Assembly (NCBI GenBank): GCA_963969595.1
Contig: OZ018408.1
Span: 36,084,108-36,148,107 of the forward strand
DNA: 64,000 bases
From: Neckera pumila
Lineage: Eukaryota; Streptophyta; Bryopsida; Hypnales; Neckeraceae
Reading direction: 5' to 3'
Shown: in pieces, positions 34,378 to 47,094 of the stretch
Layout of the letters: each line of letters opens with the position of its first letter
How positions within the stretch are numbered: the stretch's first letter is position 1
Translations under genes and position numbers: made by a program
Notes under the pieces: generated by a model
What the model was told of the DNA's origin: nothing
Databases searched by the model: none
The model's input: only the letters and a program-made list of their open reading frames with translations

Positions 34378-37300
34378 AAAAATTTTAGACATGGATTCAC
34401 AACTCAATTTACTAATTTTTTTCTGGGTAAAAGACATTGTCTGTGCCACTATAATTAGGTTGTCCTAAACCTTCTCATAACAGATCCTATAGACTGAATC
34501 CTTGCTTTCCAGATAGAAAAGAAATTAGAAGTTCATGAAAAAATCAGACTAATATTCCTTCAATTATGAATTTTATTATATTCTTTTTCCCCCCCATATT
34601 CTCAAGTGATTTGAGCAAAACTACTGTTCTATGCCATTGATAGAAAGAAAAATTAGATTCTCACAATGCAAATCAATTGTTGAATCTCCAATGAAATGTT
34701 AAGAAAATCATTATAAAAACTTTGCCCTATGGTATTTAATAGGAAGCCCAAATGTTTAAGGGAACCAACAGTTGGCCTTTGGAGGTAAACGCTCTAAGCA
34801 TTTTCCCTTGTGGTCAATTCTGTTAAAATGGCAGCATTCCATTATTGTGGCATGTTCTTTTAGTTCACAATGGACGTTCTGAAATGTACACTTGTTGTAC
34901 ACTCCAAAAATGTACGCTTGTCTTATATATCTGAAATCTATAAGAATCCTAGATATTTCAGAATGATTTGTCAGAAATCTATAGAGTTTGTAGATGTTCG
35001 AAATTTACAGCAGTCTTAGATGTTTGGAATCAATACATATTATACATGTCTAGAGCAGTCAGTCTGAAAAAATGGCACAACAAAGTTGGCACAACGAAAA
35101 TATGGCTCTAAGAAAAAACCTAATTTAACGACATTGGCCATCCTTCGGCAAAGCACCCGGTTATACCATTGTTAAAGCAAAAAGGAACAGAAATGAAAAT
35201 TGGACTTCCACATAAAACCGTGGAATCTTACATCTCACTAGTGATAGAAGGTGTGTACCAAATTTCCATTTTTCATACTGCACATACTGCAAGTACTGTA
35301 CTTTCTACACGTGAAGCTCCACTATATTTTCATAGCTCTAATGCTTTATTTTTCCTTCTGTGAGTGACCTACTGCAGTGGACTTGTCTTGTATTCTGCAA
35401 GTACTAGAAAAGAATCTTTCTACCTCAAAACAGTAACACCATGCTACGTGCACCCGAAAGAGTGTTCGGAAATTCTGAAACATCTTCTCACTAGATTGAA
35501 GTATAAAATTTTACAATTTAATTGGTTTAGCTGATTTAAATTCCCTAGTACATGGTACTTGTATTCAAAATAACAATTCTTGAGTTATTTGATTGGGGAC
35601 ATCGACCTTTAGCGTTTGCAGTCTGAAGAACGTATCACTATTTCAATGAAGTTCAGTTTGTAGATGAAACGTAGGAAGTCGGCACAGATTGAATTGCACT
35701 GCATCTTTTTCTAAAAATTATGTTTCCAAAGTTGGTATTACCTTTTCTTGCAATCTGCACAATTCAAATTCTAAAATTCTTTACCAAAAATGAAAAACAT
35801 CGGAACTTCAAGAGTGTACGGTGACATGAATAGATTAAGTACTCACTGGTGCTTGGTGCTCAACCTCACTGAGCACGCTGTAAATGAACGATTTCTAAAT
35901 AGGGGAATGTAGTAATTAATTACAACATTTTATTAAGAAAATGTATTCCCCATAAATGTAAAAAATCTTCCTCTGCAAAAACGGTGTTGTCCCAGAACCT
36001 CAATCTTTGCCCTAAACATTTGCACTTTCCAACCTTAACTTGACCTAGTGAAAGTGGAACTAGGAAACGCTGCTTGAGTAATAACGTGAGTCACCGATTG
36101 CACGCAGCGCAGGATTCTAGCACATTAAGTGCACAAATGTAACACTTAAAGCTGACATTAATACAATTAATTATAAACATTTTAAATTCTTGCCGTCGTA
36201 CATGCCTCAGGGAACTTTGGTAAAGAAGCAACCGGAAAGCTTTTGGACGGTTGCTTGAAAAATTATTTTTGTCTTTGTTTTGGGCTTATGAAACATGATG
36301 GACTGCCACAGCTTCAATGAAAGAGGTGGGCCTACTAGAGTGTCCAACAAAAAAATTTCTTATATAATTTTTGGTTTCTTGAACCCTGTTTACCCTGGAA
36401 AAGGTGTTCAATGAATACACGGACAAGTGTACCAAACAATCTGTTGGCAGATTATTGTGGAGACAGCTCCGAAGTGCTGATTTACATTCCTATCAATAAT
36501 GAAGAGACAGGAAAAATCAAGATTTTTTTAAAGAATTTTAACCTCCTGGAGTCCCGGTTAGAGGCAGTATAAGTGGATTGAGAAGAAAATAAAAAACCAC
36601 TTGACAGTGCACTATAAAGAGCACAATGTAGAGAAGCACATACCAATCCTAGAAGCATAGCAAAGTGAGGTAAACAAGCAAAAATGACGTCTTCTACTTT
36701 ATTTTAACAAGCAGCATGAAGTTCATTGGCCCAAGAAAATAAATAATTTTTGTGCAACAACAGGCTCGAAGTGGGACCATTGCTTCCATAAATCGGAAGT
36801 TTGTAGGGAGAGCTATTTAAGACAGAAGAGGGCCAAAGAGGAATAGTTTTTTTAGACCTAGGAGCGCCAAATTTGTTTGTCTAAAAAAGCTGTGACATAG
36901 CTGTCTTTAAGAAGCAAGCCAGTTTTACTGTAAACCATTTTCGGAGCCTCTGAACAATATTGCAATGCAGCAGAAGCTACTGGTGTGAAAGTAGGACATT
37001 TCCTTTCATTTATTTGTAGCATATTCAACTGGGGATGCATGAACCTACAATTTATTTTATTTAAATCCATGGTTGGAGGAAAGAAGAGGTTTCACTAAAC
37101 ACTGACAATGTCATCAATTTCGATTAAAAAATGGCATATCATATGTTCAAGTACCAGATACAGTACGCGCAGTCTATTATATGTTTGCCTTTTGTTTGTA
37201 TTTAGAGTGCTTAGGACGTTTGAGATGTTGGCAGTGAAGAAGTAGAGAATAGTGGACTATGCTTATTGTGCATCAAATTTACTGCGCCACCTACGTGTTG

Positions 37301-37593
37301 GACTGAAGTTTGTAGGTCGTTGTTGTCATTAACGGGACGTGGCTTCTACAGAGAGTAGCTACACTGCAATGGAACATGGCAAATTCAGATTTATAGTCGG
37401 ACCCCACGTCAAACTCTCTAATACTTGTATAATGAAAAAAACTGGAATTTTTTTTTCTCCACCACAAGTTCAATGTGCTAAGTGTAAGCTTTAAGGAACC
37501 GCTGTACATGAATATAAATGTTCTCCTAATTTGATTGTTTGTCTCACAAGTTTTCAATGTCATAGACTGCCATCCCTGTGTTATTATTTCGCC
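34378..37593. other. Spacer upstream of the unknown four-exon gene
   Basis: No gene, RNA or complete mobile element is recognised in these 3.2 kb. The last few hundred bases are likely to hold the promoter of the gene starting at 37594, but no motif can be assigned. Confidence 0.4.
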
Positions 37594-39071
37594 ATGGAGG
37601 ACTCGCAGGCGCCGCCGTTGGACCCAGTCTCTGTTGAGAGTAGAGAAGCGCTCTTCAGACGTTGCCTTTCAGAAGGATACCAAAGCCTTTTACTCATGCA
37701 TCTGAAGTGCATGGCAAAATTTCAGAGGAGCCAGAAGAAGTTTCAGTACCAGTTCGATTTCATGAAATGGATGGAGGAGGAGCTCCTTGCTTCTGCTTTG
37801 GATCGCCAAAGTCTGGAGTGTGAGTTGCAGCAATGGAGGGAGGAAGTGCACCAATTCCGAGAGTTCAGTACACGTGCAAAAGTTGTTGAAAATTTTACTG
37901 GTTTCCGACAGTTCGATATAAAAGTTCAGGAGGACCCACAGTGGATTACCATGCATATGACTGGTACATCACCGGTCACGCCTGACTCTAGTATGGCTTT
38001 GACGTTGTCAGCTGACGCGGGAGTCCTGGAGGTAAATTTTTGTCCGACTTGGTAGACTTTTATGTCGTTGGATTTCTTTAAGCCCACCAGTTCAGGAGTT
38101 GAATCTGCACCTGCGCATGAGTTACTCCGTGTACAAACAGCTGCGGCTTACGACTTCTCTGATACTTCACAGAAAGATGCTGCATCAGACGAGTGCCTCA
38201 ATTCCTTGAATGATTCCGCTTCCGCCGATAAGAAGAGAAGGACTGCACTCTCGAATGCTTTCTTCAAGCCCGCATTGGAGCAGCATGTTCAGAACATTGG
38301 TATGCCCCGTCATAATTGTCAGACGGTTCTTGTATTTGTACATGACGGTGCGCCATGCACATTGGATTACTATTTACCATTTTTTACAGTCTTTCACAAA
38401 GCATTGGACGCTAATTGAGGGTTCAAGTCCTTGACGTAGTATGTGGATACTTCTACAGAAAAGACAAAGGCAGCGCAAGTCTTGAATGCAGTTCTTCATG
38501 GAGAAGGTCATGAAGTAATGGAAGAGGGTGGTATGCAACATTCCAGTTACCTTACTTATGAAGTTTTTGAACTGCCCCTGTAGTGGGGGACTGATCGACA
38601 GTCCGTCATCGTGCTTAGTATGTACATTTTGGTAGATAGAAGCGTGTTGTTTGCAAATTACTAAAGTTCAATGTGCTTTAAATGTATACAGCAGGTGGAT
38701 CATCACCAGGGGGAAAAAAAATGATGCAGCGGGGAAGCGTTTGTTCAAATATGCCACGTCAGTGCGTAAGAAATCTGACAAGCAAAATCTGGAAGGAGTT
38801 GACTACCAATTGTGTACCACATTTTATGATGCCATCGTCGTGGGCAATGCTGACTCTATGTCCAAATGTTGGTGCAGTCATTTGGAAAACTCTTGTCATT
38901 GTTACCAAGACCTTCCACCAGCAACACCAGAAGGTTTCTAGAACATCAGATTCAACACTGAGAGCGCTAAGTGACTTTCAGAGCGCTTCCGATAGGAATG
39001 ACAATACAGAGGAATTGCGAGGTAGTTCAAGGACCTTAGCGGAATTACCTGTAATAAATGTGATGCAGTAG
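37594..39071 (+). CDS. Unknown protein, four exons, predicted coiled coil
   Basis: I do not recognise this protein. Four exons join in phase: 37594-38031, 38083-38299, 38459-38530 and 38692-39071, giving 368 residues and GT-AG introns (51, 159 and 161 bp). Codon use is balanced like the Rab2 and AlaRS exons. Residues 1-146 start MEDSQAPPLDPVSVES and contain a charged helical stretch (about 30-95, rich in Gln, Glu, Leu) that could form a coiled coil. Exon 2 ends QHVQNI, and exon 3 supplies KTKAAQVLNAVLHGEGHEVM. Exon 4 contains a G5A8 homopolymer (38709-38721); beyond it a second frame (ending at 38941) also looks coding, so a one-base indel there may have shifted the true C-terminus. Start ATG follows a GCC context (gccATGg). 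Confidence 0.6.
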
Positions 39072-41829
39072 ACTTGCACTCCCTTTTTTTTTGAAATCAG
39101 TATGTTACTTATGAATTATATTATTACGGATGGGTATTTGAATGTGGAAAAATGAAGTTGTCTTAGACAACTTCGGAACATTGGAATACGTTTTTTCGCT
39201 GAATGTGAGATCTGGTTTTTTGGCCACCTAGTAGTGAACTCCTTCACAGACAAAGAGAGGTTGTGGACTACTGCATCCGCAGTACAAGAAGTGACACTTG
39301 TCGCTTCTATTGGTGACAGTGCTTTTCATAGTGAAGGAAAAAACTTTTTGAATATTATATTATTGTTTTCAATAAAGCGTATCGAAAGGTGTTTTACCAT
39401 TGAAGTTGGTTAATTTGGAATCGAATATAGGAATGTGTCATCCAGTGGTAACCAACTTTAGTGAAATTGTGAATTTGACTGACACAGTGGTCAGTCGATC
39501 ATGGAAATGTGTGTCACTATGTTGGTTTTGGCTCTAGAACCTCCGTATGCAGCATGTTGTGGTCAATATGCATGAATCACTAAAAATGTGTCACGAAGGA
39601 ATGACTCCATCGGTAGGAAAGCGTAAAGTAAAATATGAGAGGGGGACTCTTTGAAAATGGCTTCTCAATTCAGCGTGTGAACCACTTTGAAAATCAAAGT
39701 TGAGGCAAATAAAGTTTATGATGAACGAGGTCAATGCATTTGGGAAAGTTTTTCTCGGCAACAATGGGAACAGCAGTTATTTAATGTTGTCAAGGTCGAC
39801 AGAAGTTAAAAGTTCATGCTTGAATCGTGGAAAGGAAGCCGTGCACTTCATCACAAAATCATAGATGACAGTTGTGGATTTTTGCATTTTTATTTAAAGA
39901 TGAAATGGTACTGAAAAAAAAATGACAAAGATCGATATTTGTTGGTTTTCAAGTTATATAGATATAATTGAAAACTTGAAAAAAAAAAATATTCATATTT
40001 CTGCAAGGGCGTTTAAAAGCAAGTCTGTGCATTCAAAGTTGGAGAGAATTCCTTGAGTGTTTTTTTTTGGGCCAATTAGCAAATAATTGGTTCAGATCCA
40101 GCAGGGCTTTAAATTACGATAGAATTTGTAAAACAATCTGGTGCATTAAAAACACAGTTGAAAATGCAGTAAAACATGCATGAGCTTCATATATGTTACC
40201 AATAGAGCCAAAGATATGGACTTCGTCCTTCATGAATCCATCGTATAGAATTAGGTTTTCCTTTTCTGTTGAAAGTACTTGTATCCAACAGAAATTTGTA
40301 CATTACACAATTTTTTTTTTGCATCTATGTCCCATTATAACTTTGAGGTATTTTTGCAACAAAAATGCAGAGAGCTCATCATATACTGTCAAACAGAAGA
40401 AGTTGAGAAGCTGTAATTCCTGAAAGACCATTCTCGATTCGGCGCAAAATAGGCTCTTTTGGCCGTTTGGAAAGTTGCAAAATCCAATCCGTCATACGAT
40501 TATCTTATTTTCAGGTATAGAGAGTCTTACATTTTTTTAGAGAACAGTGAGTTTCCCAATTGGTATTTCAAAAACAAAGTCCTAACAGAAAAGCAAATAA
40601 CAATGGGTAGGGCCAACACAAATTTAGGAAGACAAGGAGAAATTGTTATTCCCTATACAATAAATTCATGTCTACCTGCGGAAGCAACTCTATTTATCAC
40701 CAAAACTTGAGTGCACAAGTTTTTGCTTAAACAAAGCTAGGTGTTCATTCCTATTTTGTGACTTCAAGAGTTATTCTAGAGGTAGAGAAATCTACGGTAA
40801 TTTTGAGAAATTGTTATAATAGCCAGTGGTGAGCCCCTGGAAAACATCCGTGCCATTCACACTGTAAATTAAAAGAAATTCTCATTGAAATCACTACGTT
40901 TGTTTTCAAGTCCAAAACAAAAAGTTCTTTTCAGATATTCCTTTTAATTCATACGTACTACAACCGAACTCTATTATTGAAAATCACAAAGGAAGGATTG
41001 CTATTCGAATTTATAAAAGCAAATATAGATATCTTATGTTTCTCTCAGTGGACTCTTGAAAGAATTGTACAGTCCCAGAAATTGTAGCAAGAAAGTTGTT
41101 ACTGATAGAATATGAAGTTTTGAATTGTTGAATTCAAGAATTGTAGTCCCTGAATGTGCGTGGCATATTTTTATTCCCATGTTGAATTGAGAGAGTTTCT
41201 TTTTTATAAATTGAAAAAAAAAAAAAATGTTGTCCACTCATTCTCTAAGTGTAGTAATCCATTTTTAGATAATAAGGTTAATACTAAAAATATGAACTTA
41301 ATAAAAAAGAATTCCATTTGCTCTGGGAATGCCCAAATGGTTTTGTGGTCAACAATGAAAGCCTTGTCTTGTTGACGATTTAACACTTGGACGCCCATTT
41401 CTCGTTGTGCTGCTATTTGAATTTATAAAAGCTTCCTCAGAACTCTATGTCCTATGAATTCATTTGTTTCCCTACTGTGCCAGTGCCCTGTCGATGGACC
41501 AAAGCAAATTTAGGCCAGGTTCCGGTGACTAGAAAGTTCAGTGGAGCTGTTTGACAATATTTCGTAAGTCACTAAATTCATTAGCTTTGTTGGAATTTAA
41601 TTATAAGTACATATGATGTCCGGTAGCAGAATAACTATCACAAGAATTAAGAAACAGAAATGAACGGGTAGGAAAAAGAAATTGCACAATTCCAAAAAAA
41701 AACTATATTTTTTTTCTACTCTAAACTTTCATATTTTTTTGTACATGTTAAGGTTTGATTCATTCAACATGGACTACTAATGAGAAAGTTCAGAAAAACT
41801 TACTCACCTTGTCAAAAGAGGAATATTCT
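39072..41829. other. AT-rich spacer, no gene recognised
   Basis: A short plus-strand frame at 40459-40710 has fairly ordinary amino-acid composition but no domain, splice context or partner exon that I can identify. Nothing else stands out. Confidence 0.35.
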
Positions 41830-42747
41830 TGAATCCTTGAAGGACCGACATGCATTTTTTGGTTGTATAGAAATTTTGGATTTGTTTATGTGGGCAATTT
41901 TGGCATGCTTTTTTGAAACTTTTTTTGGATTTAGGAAATCACATTAGCTTTCTATAAAATAAAATAAAATTCACTAGGTGTCCCAGAGCATAAGTTATGC
42001 CATCAAAAATCTAAAAAGCAATAAACTAGGCTTGAAAAAAACAAACTAAATTCAAAGTAGTTTTTTTATTTCTTTGTGCTGTACAATCATGTTGTTCTCT
42101 ACAATTGAAGCTTTCATTCATTCTATTTGGATTTGGAATGAGAAAGTTATGGACAATATTGTTTTTTGGACAATCCCTCATTTTTTATTTAAAAAATATT
42201 ATAGAATTCTTTTTGGATGGCAAAATTGAAATAAATTCTTCCTTTTAATTTTTGAAAGGTTTGTTTTGTTTGCAAGAGCATTCTCACCATTGAAATTAAT
42301 GTGTTTTAATTTTAGCTAAGAGCTATAAATGATTTACTGCTTTATTCAATTTTGGACGTACTTGTATAGAACAATGTTTGGAAATGTGAAAACTAGGTTT
42401 TTGACATTCAAAAATGTTTTGAACAAACTCTGAACTCAGAAGTTGAACATGAAAATTTTGAACTTGATGGTGTGTAGTCAAAAAAGGAAACAGAAATGGC
42501 TGTCAAAGTCATCTGAAATTGCAAGCCACAGTTTCAATTTTTTTTTTTCTGAACTTGAATATATCTTCCAATCCGTACTGTCAAACTTCATAAAAATTTT
42601 CTGACATCATCTAAAACAAATGAAGTACAATGTCCTCTGGTTAGTTCTTTTTTTTAAATTTTGTTTGGTTTCTTTAGTGATTGCTGCATACATGGTACTT
42701 TTCAGTGGGTTCGGAGCCAGAAGATGACTTGGCCCTTTAGAGGTTAA
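41830..42747 (+). mobile_element. TTAA element, subfamily B copy 1
   Basis: The body is 41834-42743 (910 bp). The right end is CCCTTTAGAGG followed by TTAA (42744-42747). The left end TCCTTGAAGGACC follows TGAA, a one-base decay of TTAA. Internal landmarks shared with other B copies include 'gttatggac' and 'ttcattctatttgga'. No transposase frame. Confidence 0.7.
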
Positions 42748-42845
42748 ATAAGGGGCTCCCAATTGTATTTTTGAGTATGCATTCCATTAATATTCCCACA
42801 GTGGAACTCCTCATTATTTTCATGTCATTCATCAAAATGGATTGA

Positions 42846-43774
42846 TTAACCCCTAGAAGCCCGTTGTCCCTTTGTGGGACAATGCATTTTTGGGCAGGTA
42901 CCTATGTGCTGAAATTTTTCTGAAACTTTTTTTGAAGGTAGAACAGCTGATTAGCTTCATGGGAATATAATTTTTTCCACAATCGGTGCCCGGGAACAAA
43001 AGTTATGACCAAATAAGCTCAAAACAGGGGATGGGAGGTAGCGTGGACAGCCAAAAAAATTTGCACCTTTTCTTTTCTTTTTTAGTATTTTTCTCTTATA
43101 GATTATATTTTTGTCTATTTGAGAAGCTTTGATTCATTTCAATTGGATTTGTTATGAGAAAGTTATGGACATTCTTGTTTTTAGGGCAGTTAGAGCATCT
43201 TTTTGAAAAAAATAATTTGTAGGACTCATTTCTTAATGCAATTTTTCAAATTTTTCAAATTTTTCCTTTAAGCATGGTTTATTTTACTTGCTAGAATAAC
43301 CTCACCATTGGTATTGATGCATTTTAATTCCATCTACAATATATGAATATTTTAGGATTTCCTTCTATCTTGTACATATGTCTACTTAATAGTTTTTTTA
43401 ATAATGAAAATTAAGTTTTTTTTGAAATTTTTTTTTCTTGGTAGATTGTCAACTCAATTCTTCACTATAAACATTTAAAGCTCAAAACTTTGTAGTGCAA
43501 ATCTTTTAAGTTAAAAATGTTCAAAGTCAAAAAATCTAATCGCACAATTTGTTGAAAAAACTTGTTTTTTTTCACTTAAAACGTAGATGTCTTGCAATTT
43601 GTGTGTTCAAAAATTCTGAAATTTTTTCCACACATTCTTAAACTAGTTAGGTGTAAGATCCTATGGTTAGATTAAAAAAAAAACATTTTAAATTTTTTTT
43701 TCACTCTTTGCCCAAAAAATGGCAGTTCTGGGTGTTTTTGGGCAGAAAAAAAGCCTTGGGCCTTTAGGGGTTAA
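42846..43774 (+). mobile_element. TTAA element, subfamily B copy 2
   Basis: The body is 42850-43770 (921 bp), bounded by intact TTAA on both sides (42846-42849, 43771-43774). Termini are CCCCTAGAAGCCC and, inverted, CCCCTAAAGGCCC. It begins only about 100 bp after copy 1 and in the same orientation. Confidence 0.85.
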
Positions 43775-43942
43775 AACATTCCCATGTAGATGTAAATGAA
43801 AAGCACGCAAAACGAAAGTATTTTTTCCTTCAAACATGTACTCAAGTTTTTCTTGAGCTGCCCTATGTGTAGTACAAATCACAATTCATACAAAAATTAT
43901 TTAAGAAAATAGTTGAAAGTGAAGAAGATAGGTGGGCGAGTT

Positions 43943-45769
43943 TGAACCCCTGAAGGCCTTTGGAGGACAATGGGGACTTTGGGTAGGTAAATACGGGCTG
44001 AAATTATGTTGTGATTTACCAAAACTTTTTGTGAAAATAGAAAAATGGGTAAGCTTTGTGGGAATATAATTATTTTAACAATTGGTGCCCGGGAAAAAAG
44101 TTATACCCATAGAAGCTCTAAACAAGGGACAGAGGGAAAAAAAAAAAAAAAAAAAAAATTTAATTTAAATTTTAAATTTTTTTTCTTATACATTATATTA
44201 TTGTCTATCTGGAAAGCTTTGATTCATTTAATTTGGATTTTTTATGAGAAAATTTTGGACAATCTTTTTTTCCGCGCATTGAGAGCATTTTCTAAGAGAA
44301 AAAAATACTTGTAGGATTCATTTCTAAATTCAATTGTAACAATTTTAAAAAAAAAAGGTGAACAGGGTTCAATGTTTCAGGTAGAACAATCTCACCATTG
44401 GAATTGCTGCTTTGTAATTCCATAAAAAAGAATTAAATACTTTAGATTTTTCTTCAATCTGGTACCTACTTCTAGTTAACCCCGAAAGTCCCATTGTCCC
44501 CTCGGGGGACAAAAAGGATTTTGGGCAAGCTCATATGGTCTCAATATTTGTTGTAATTTACTGAATTTTTTTGTGAAAATAGAAAATCACGTTAGTTTTC
44601 CGAAAATGTAATTTTCATTTCAATCGGTGCCCGGTAGCAAAAGTTATGGCAGAAAACCCCAAACTTTAGTCCGGCGGGTAGAAAAAAACCCTTACAAAAA
44701 CTTTAACTTCTTCAAAATTTCTTTCATACAGATTTTATTTTCATCTACATGGAAATGTTTGATTCATTCCATTTGGATTTGTTATGCAGAAGTTGTGGAG
44801 AAAATATTTTTCGGGCTATTAAAGCATTTTCTTGAAGAAATAACTTATAGGATTCATTTTTGAACTCAATTTTGACCAAAAAAAATAAAATTCATAAGGT
44901 TAACATTTCTTGCTAGACCAATCTGACCATTGAGATTAGTATATTTGTATCCTAGAGCTATTAATGATTTCATTTTTTCTTTAATCTTGAACCTACTTTT
45001 ACTTAACAAATTTTTAATGAGTGAAAACAAAGTGTTTAGTTCTTGAATTTTTTATCATAGATTTTCAACTCAATTCTTCATCATATAAAATTATAAGTTC
45101 AAAATTATTAGAGCAAGAATTTTAAGTTAAGAAGGTTCAAAGCTAGAAAAAGTAGTTGAATGAGGTGCAAAAAAACTTGATTCCATCAATTCAAATGCAA
45201 ATATCTTGCAATCTACATGGTCAAAGTTTCTAAAATGTGTTCTACACATTCTTACACTAGTGTAGTACAAGACCCTATCGTTAAATACGCCAAAAACACA
45301 TTTACATTTTTTTTTTCTCTGTGCTACAGAAATAGCAGGTTTGAGTGGTTTTTGAAAAAGAAAGGGCCTTGGGACTTTAAAGGTTAACGAATGTTCTACT
45401 TATGGAAATACAATCATTTTGGAATTCTTTTTTCCCTAAAAATTCTATACTCTATTTTCTACTATAAAGATTTGAAGCTCAAAACTGTGTAGTGCAGAAC
45501 ATTTAGGTTAAAATTGTCCAAACTCTGAAATGCTAGTCCCACAATGTGCAGAAAAACTTGTTTTCTCCAATTGAAACGCAGATATCTCGCAGATCTATGC
45601 GATCAAAATTTATGAATTTTTTTCCACATTCTCATACTATTTAGGTGTCAGATCCAATTGTTAGATCTCCCAAGAAAACATTTTTTTGTTTTATTTTTAT
45701 ATTTTGCTATAAAAATGGCAGTTTTGAGTGTTTATTGGCACCCAAAGCTCCTTGGGCTTTTGGGGTTAA
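43943..45769 (+). mobile_element. TTAA element, subfamily B copy 3, split by copy 4
   Basis: The left half (43947-44475) starts CCCCTGAAGGCC after TGAA, and the right half (45388-45765) ends TTTTGGGG before TTAA (45766-45769). Between them sits a complete B element with TTAA on each side. Removing that insert with one TTAA leaves a continuous B element of 911 bp, the normal length, whose sequence across the junction (ctacttctagTTAAcg) matches the corresponding place in copy 2 (tgtctacTTAAtag). Confidence 0.85.
44476..45387 (+). mobile_element. TTAA element, subfamily B copy 4, nested in copy 3
   Basis: The body is 44480-45383 (904 bp) with TTAA at 44476-44479 and 45384-45387. Termini are CCCCGAAAGTCCCATTG and, inverted, CCTTTAAAGTCCCAAGG. 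It has the same orientation as its host copy. This is the best-defined insertion event in the window. Confidence 0.9.
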
Positions 45770-45912
45770 AGGAGTTGTCCCACTTTCATGCTTCTATGCA
45801 CATGCAGGTACTTGAATTTATAATTTCCATTCATCCTAAATTTGACAACACTTCCTTTAGTATGAGTGCAATGGATTGATGAAAAAATTAACACTTCACA
45901 GTTTATATTACT

Positions 45913-46795
45913 TGAACCCCTAAAGTCCCATTGTCCCCTCGAGGGAAAAACAGGTTTTCGGGCAAACTTGTGAGGTCTTTATATTTGTAGTAATTTTCTC
46001 ATTTTTTTTGGGGGGGAAGATAGAGAATCACATTGGTTTCCCAAAAATGTATTTTTTATTACAATTAGAGCCCAGTACCAAAAGTTATGGCCGGAAAACC
46101 CCAAATTTTAGTTTGACGAGAAGAAAAAAACTCTCAAAAAAACTTTAAAGAAATAAATTTGAAAATTGGTTTCATATACATTATATTTTCATCTACATGG
46201 GAATCTTAGATTCATTCCATTTGGATTTGTTATACATAAATTGTGGACAATCTTGTTTTTCAGGGAATTATAGCATCTTTTGGGGAAAATGACTTCTAGG
46301 ATTCATTTTTGAACTCAATTTTGACAATTTAAAAAAAAAAGGTTCACAAGGTTTAGATTTCTTGCTTGAACAATCTCAGCATTGAGATTCATATATTTCA
46401 ACCCTATCTTGGAGCTATTCATGATTTCATTTTTCCTTCAACCTTGAATATTATTCTATTTAATAAATTTTCAATTAGTGAAAACAAAATGTTCATGTTT
46501 TGAAATATTTTTCCTAGATTCTCAACTCAATTCTCATCATATAAAATTAGAAATTCAAAATCATAAGAGCAAAAATAATAAGTTAAGAAGGTTAGAAGAC
46601 GAGGAATTTATTTAAACAAGGTGCCAAAAAAATTGATTGCTTCACTTTAAATGCAAATATCTTGCAATTGACATGGTCAAAGTTTCTAGAATTATTTCCA
46701 CACATTCTTACACTAGTGCAGTACAAGATCCTATGGTTAAATATGTAAACAATACATTTAAAACTTTATTTTGCTCTTTGCTATAGAAATGGCAT
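45913..46795 (+). mobile_element. TTAA element, subfamily B copy 5, right end missing
   Basis: It begins CCCCTAAAGTCCCATTG at 45917, preceded by TGAA, and follows the B consensus to about 46795 ('tttgctatagaaatggca'), where the last ~50 bp are lost. It is highly similar to copy 4. Confidence 0.75.
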
Positions 46796-47094
46796 CCTTA
46801 GCCCCATCCGTTTTTTTACTATTTTGTTATGAAGACAGTTTGAAAACTGTCTTCTGTAGTACAGTTTTTGAATGTACGAGTATGTTTTTACTTTTCACAT
46901 ACTACCATTGAGTCTTGTAGTTATTTGGTTTTAAAAGTTGTAACGGACATTTTTAAATTTTGCATCATGAACAATGCAAGATTTCAGCATTTGAAAATTG
47001 AGAATTTTATTTTCTTTCCGCGGAAAAATCCTAACAACTGCATTGAAGTACCTCACAGTGAAATGGAAAATAGTCCAAAACGGTGGTAAGTCCT
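46796..47094. other. Short spacer with a palindrome
   Basis: A perfect inverted repeat with 11-bp arms and a 2-bp loop (GAAGACAGTTT / AAACTGTCTTC) spans 46831-46854. The phrase 'gccccatccgt' here recurs at 48390. No gene is seen. Confidence 0.6.

Noticed and set aside
38415..38440. GGTTCAAGTCC near 38420 as a tRNA T-arm
   Set aside because: The flanking bases do not pair as a five-base stem and no anticodon or D arm lies at the right distance.
44045..44863. Short plus-strand frames in several B elements with a similar peptide (around 'LIHSIWI')
   Set aside because: The similarity follows from DNA-level relatedness of the copies. Frames are short, start at different places and are broken in other copies; nothing suggests a protein.
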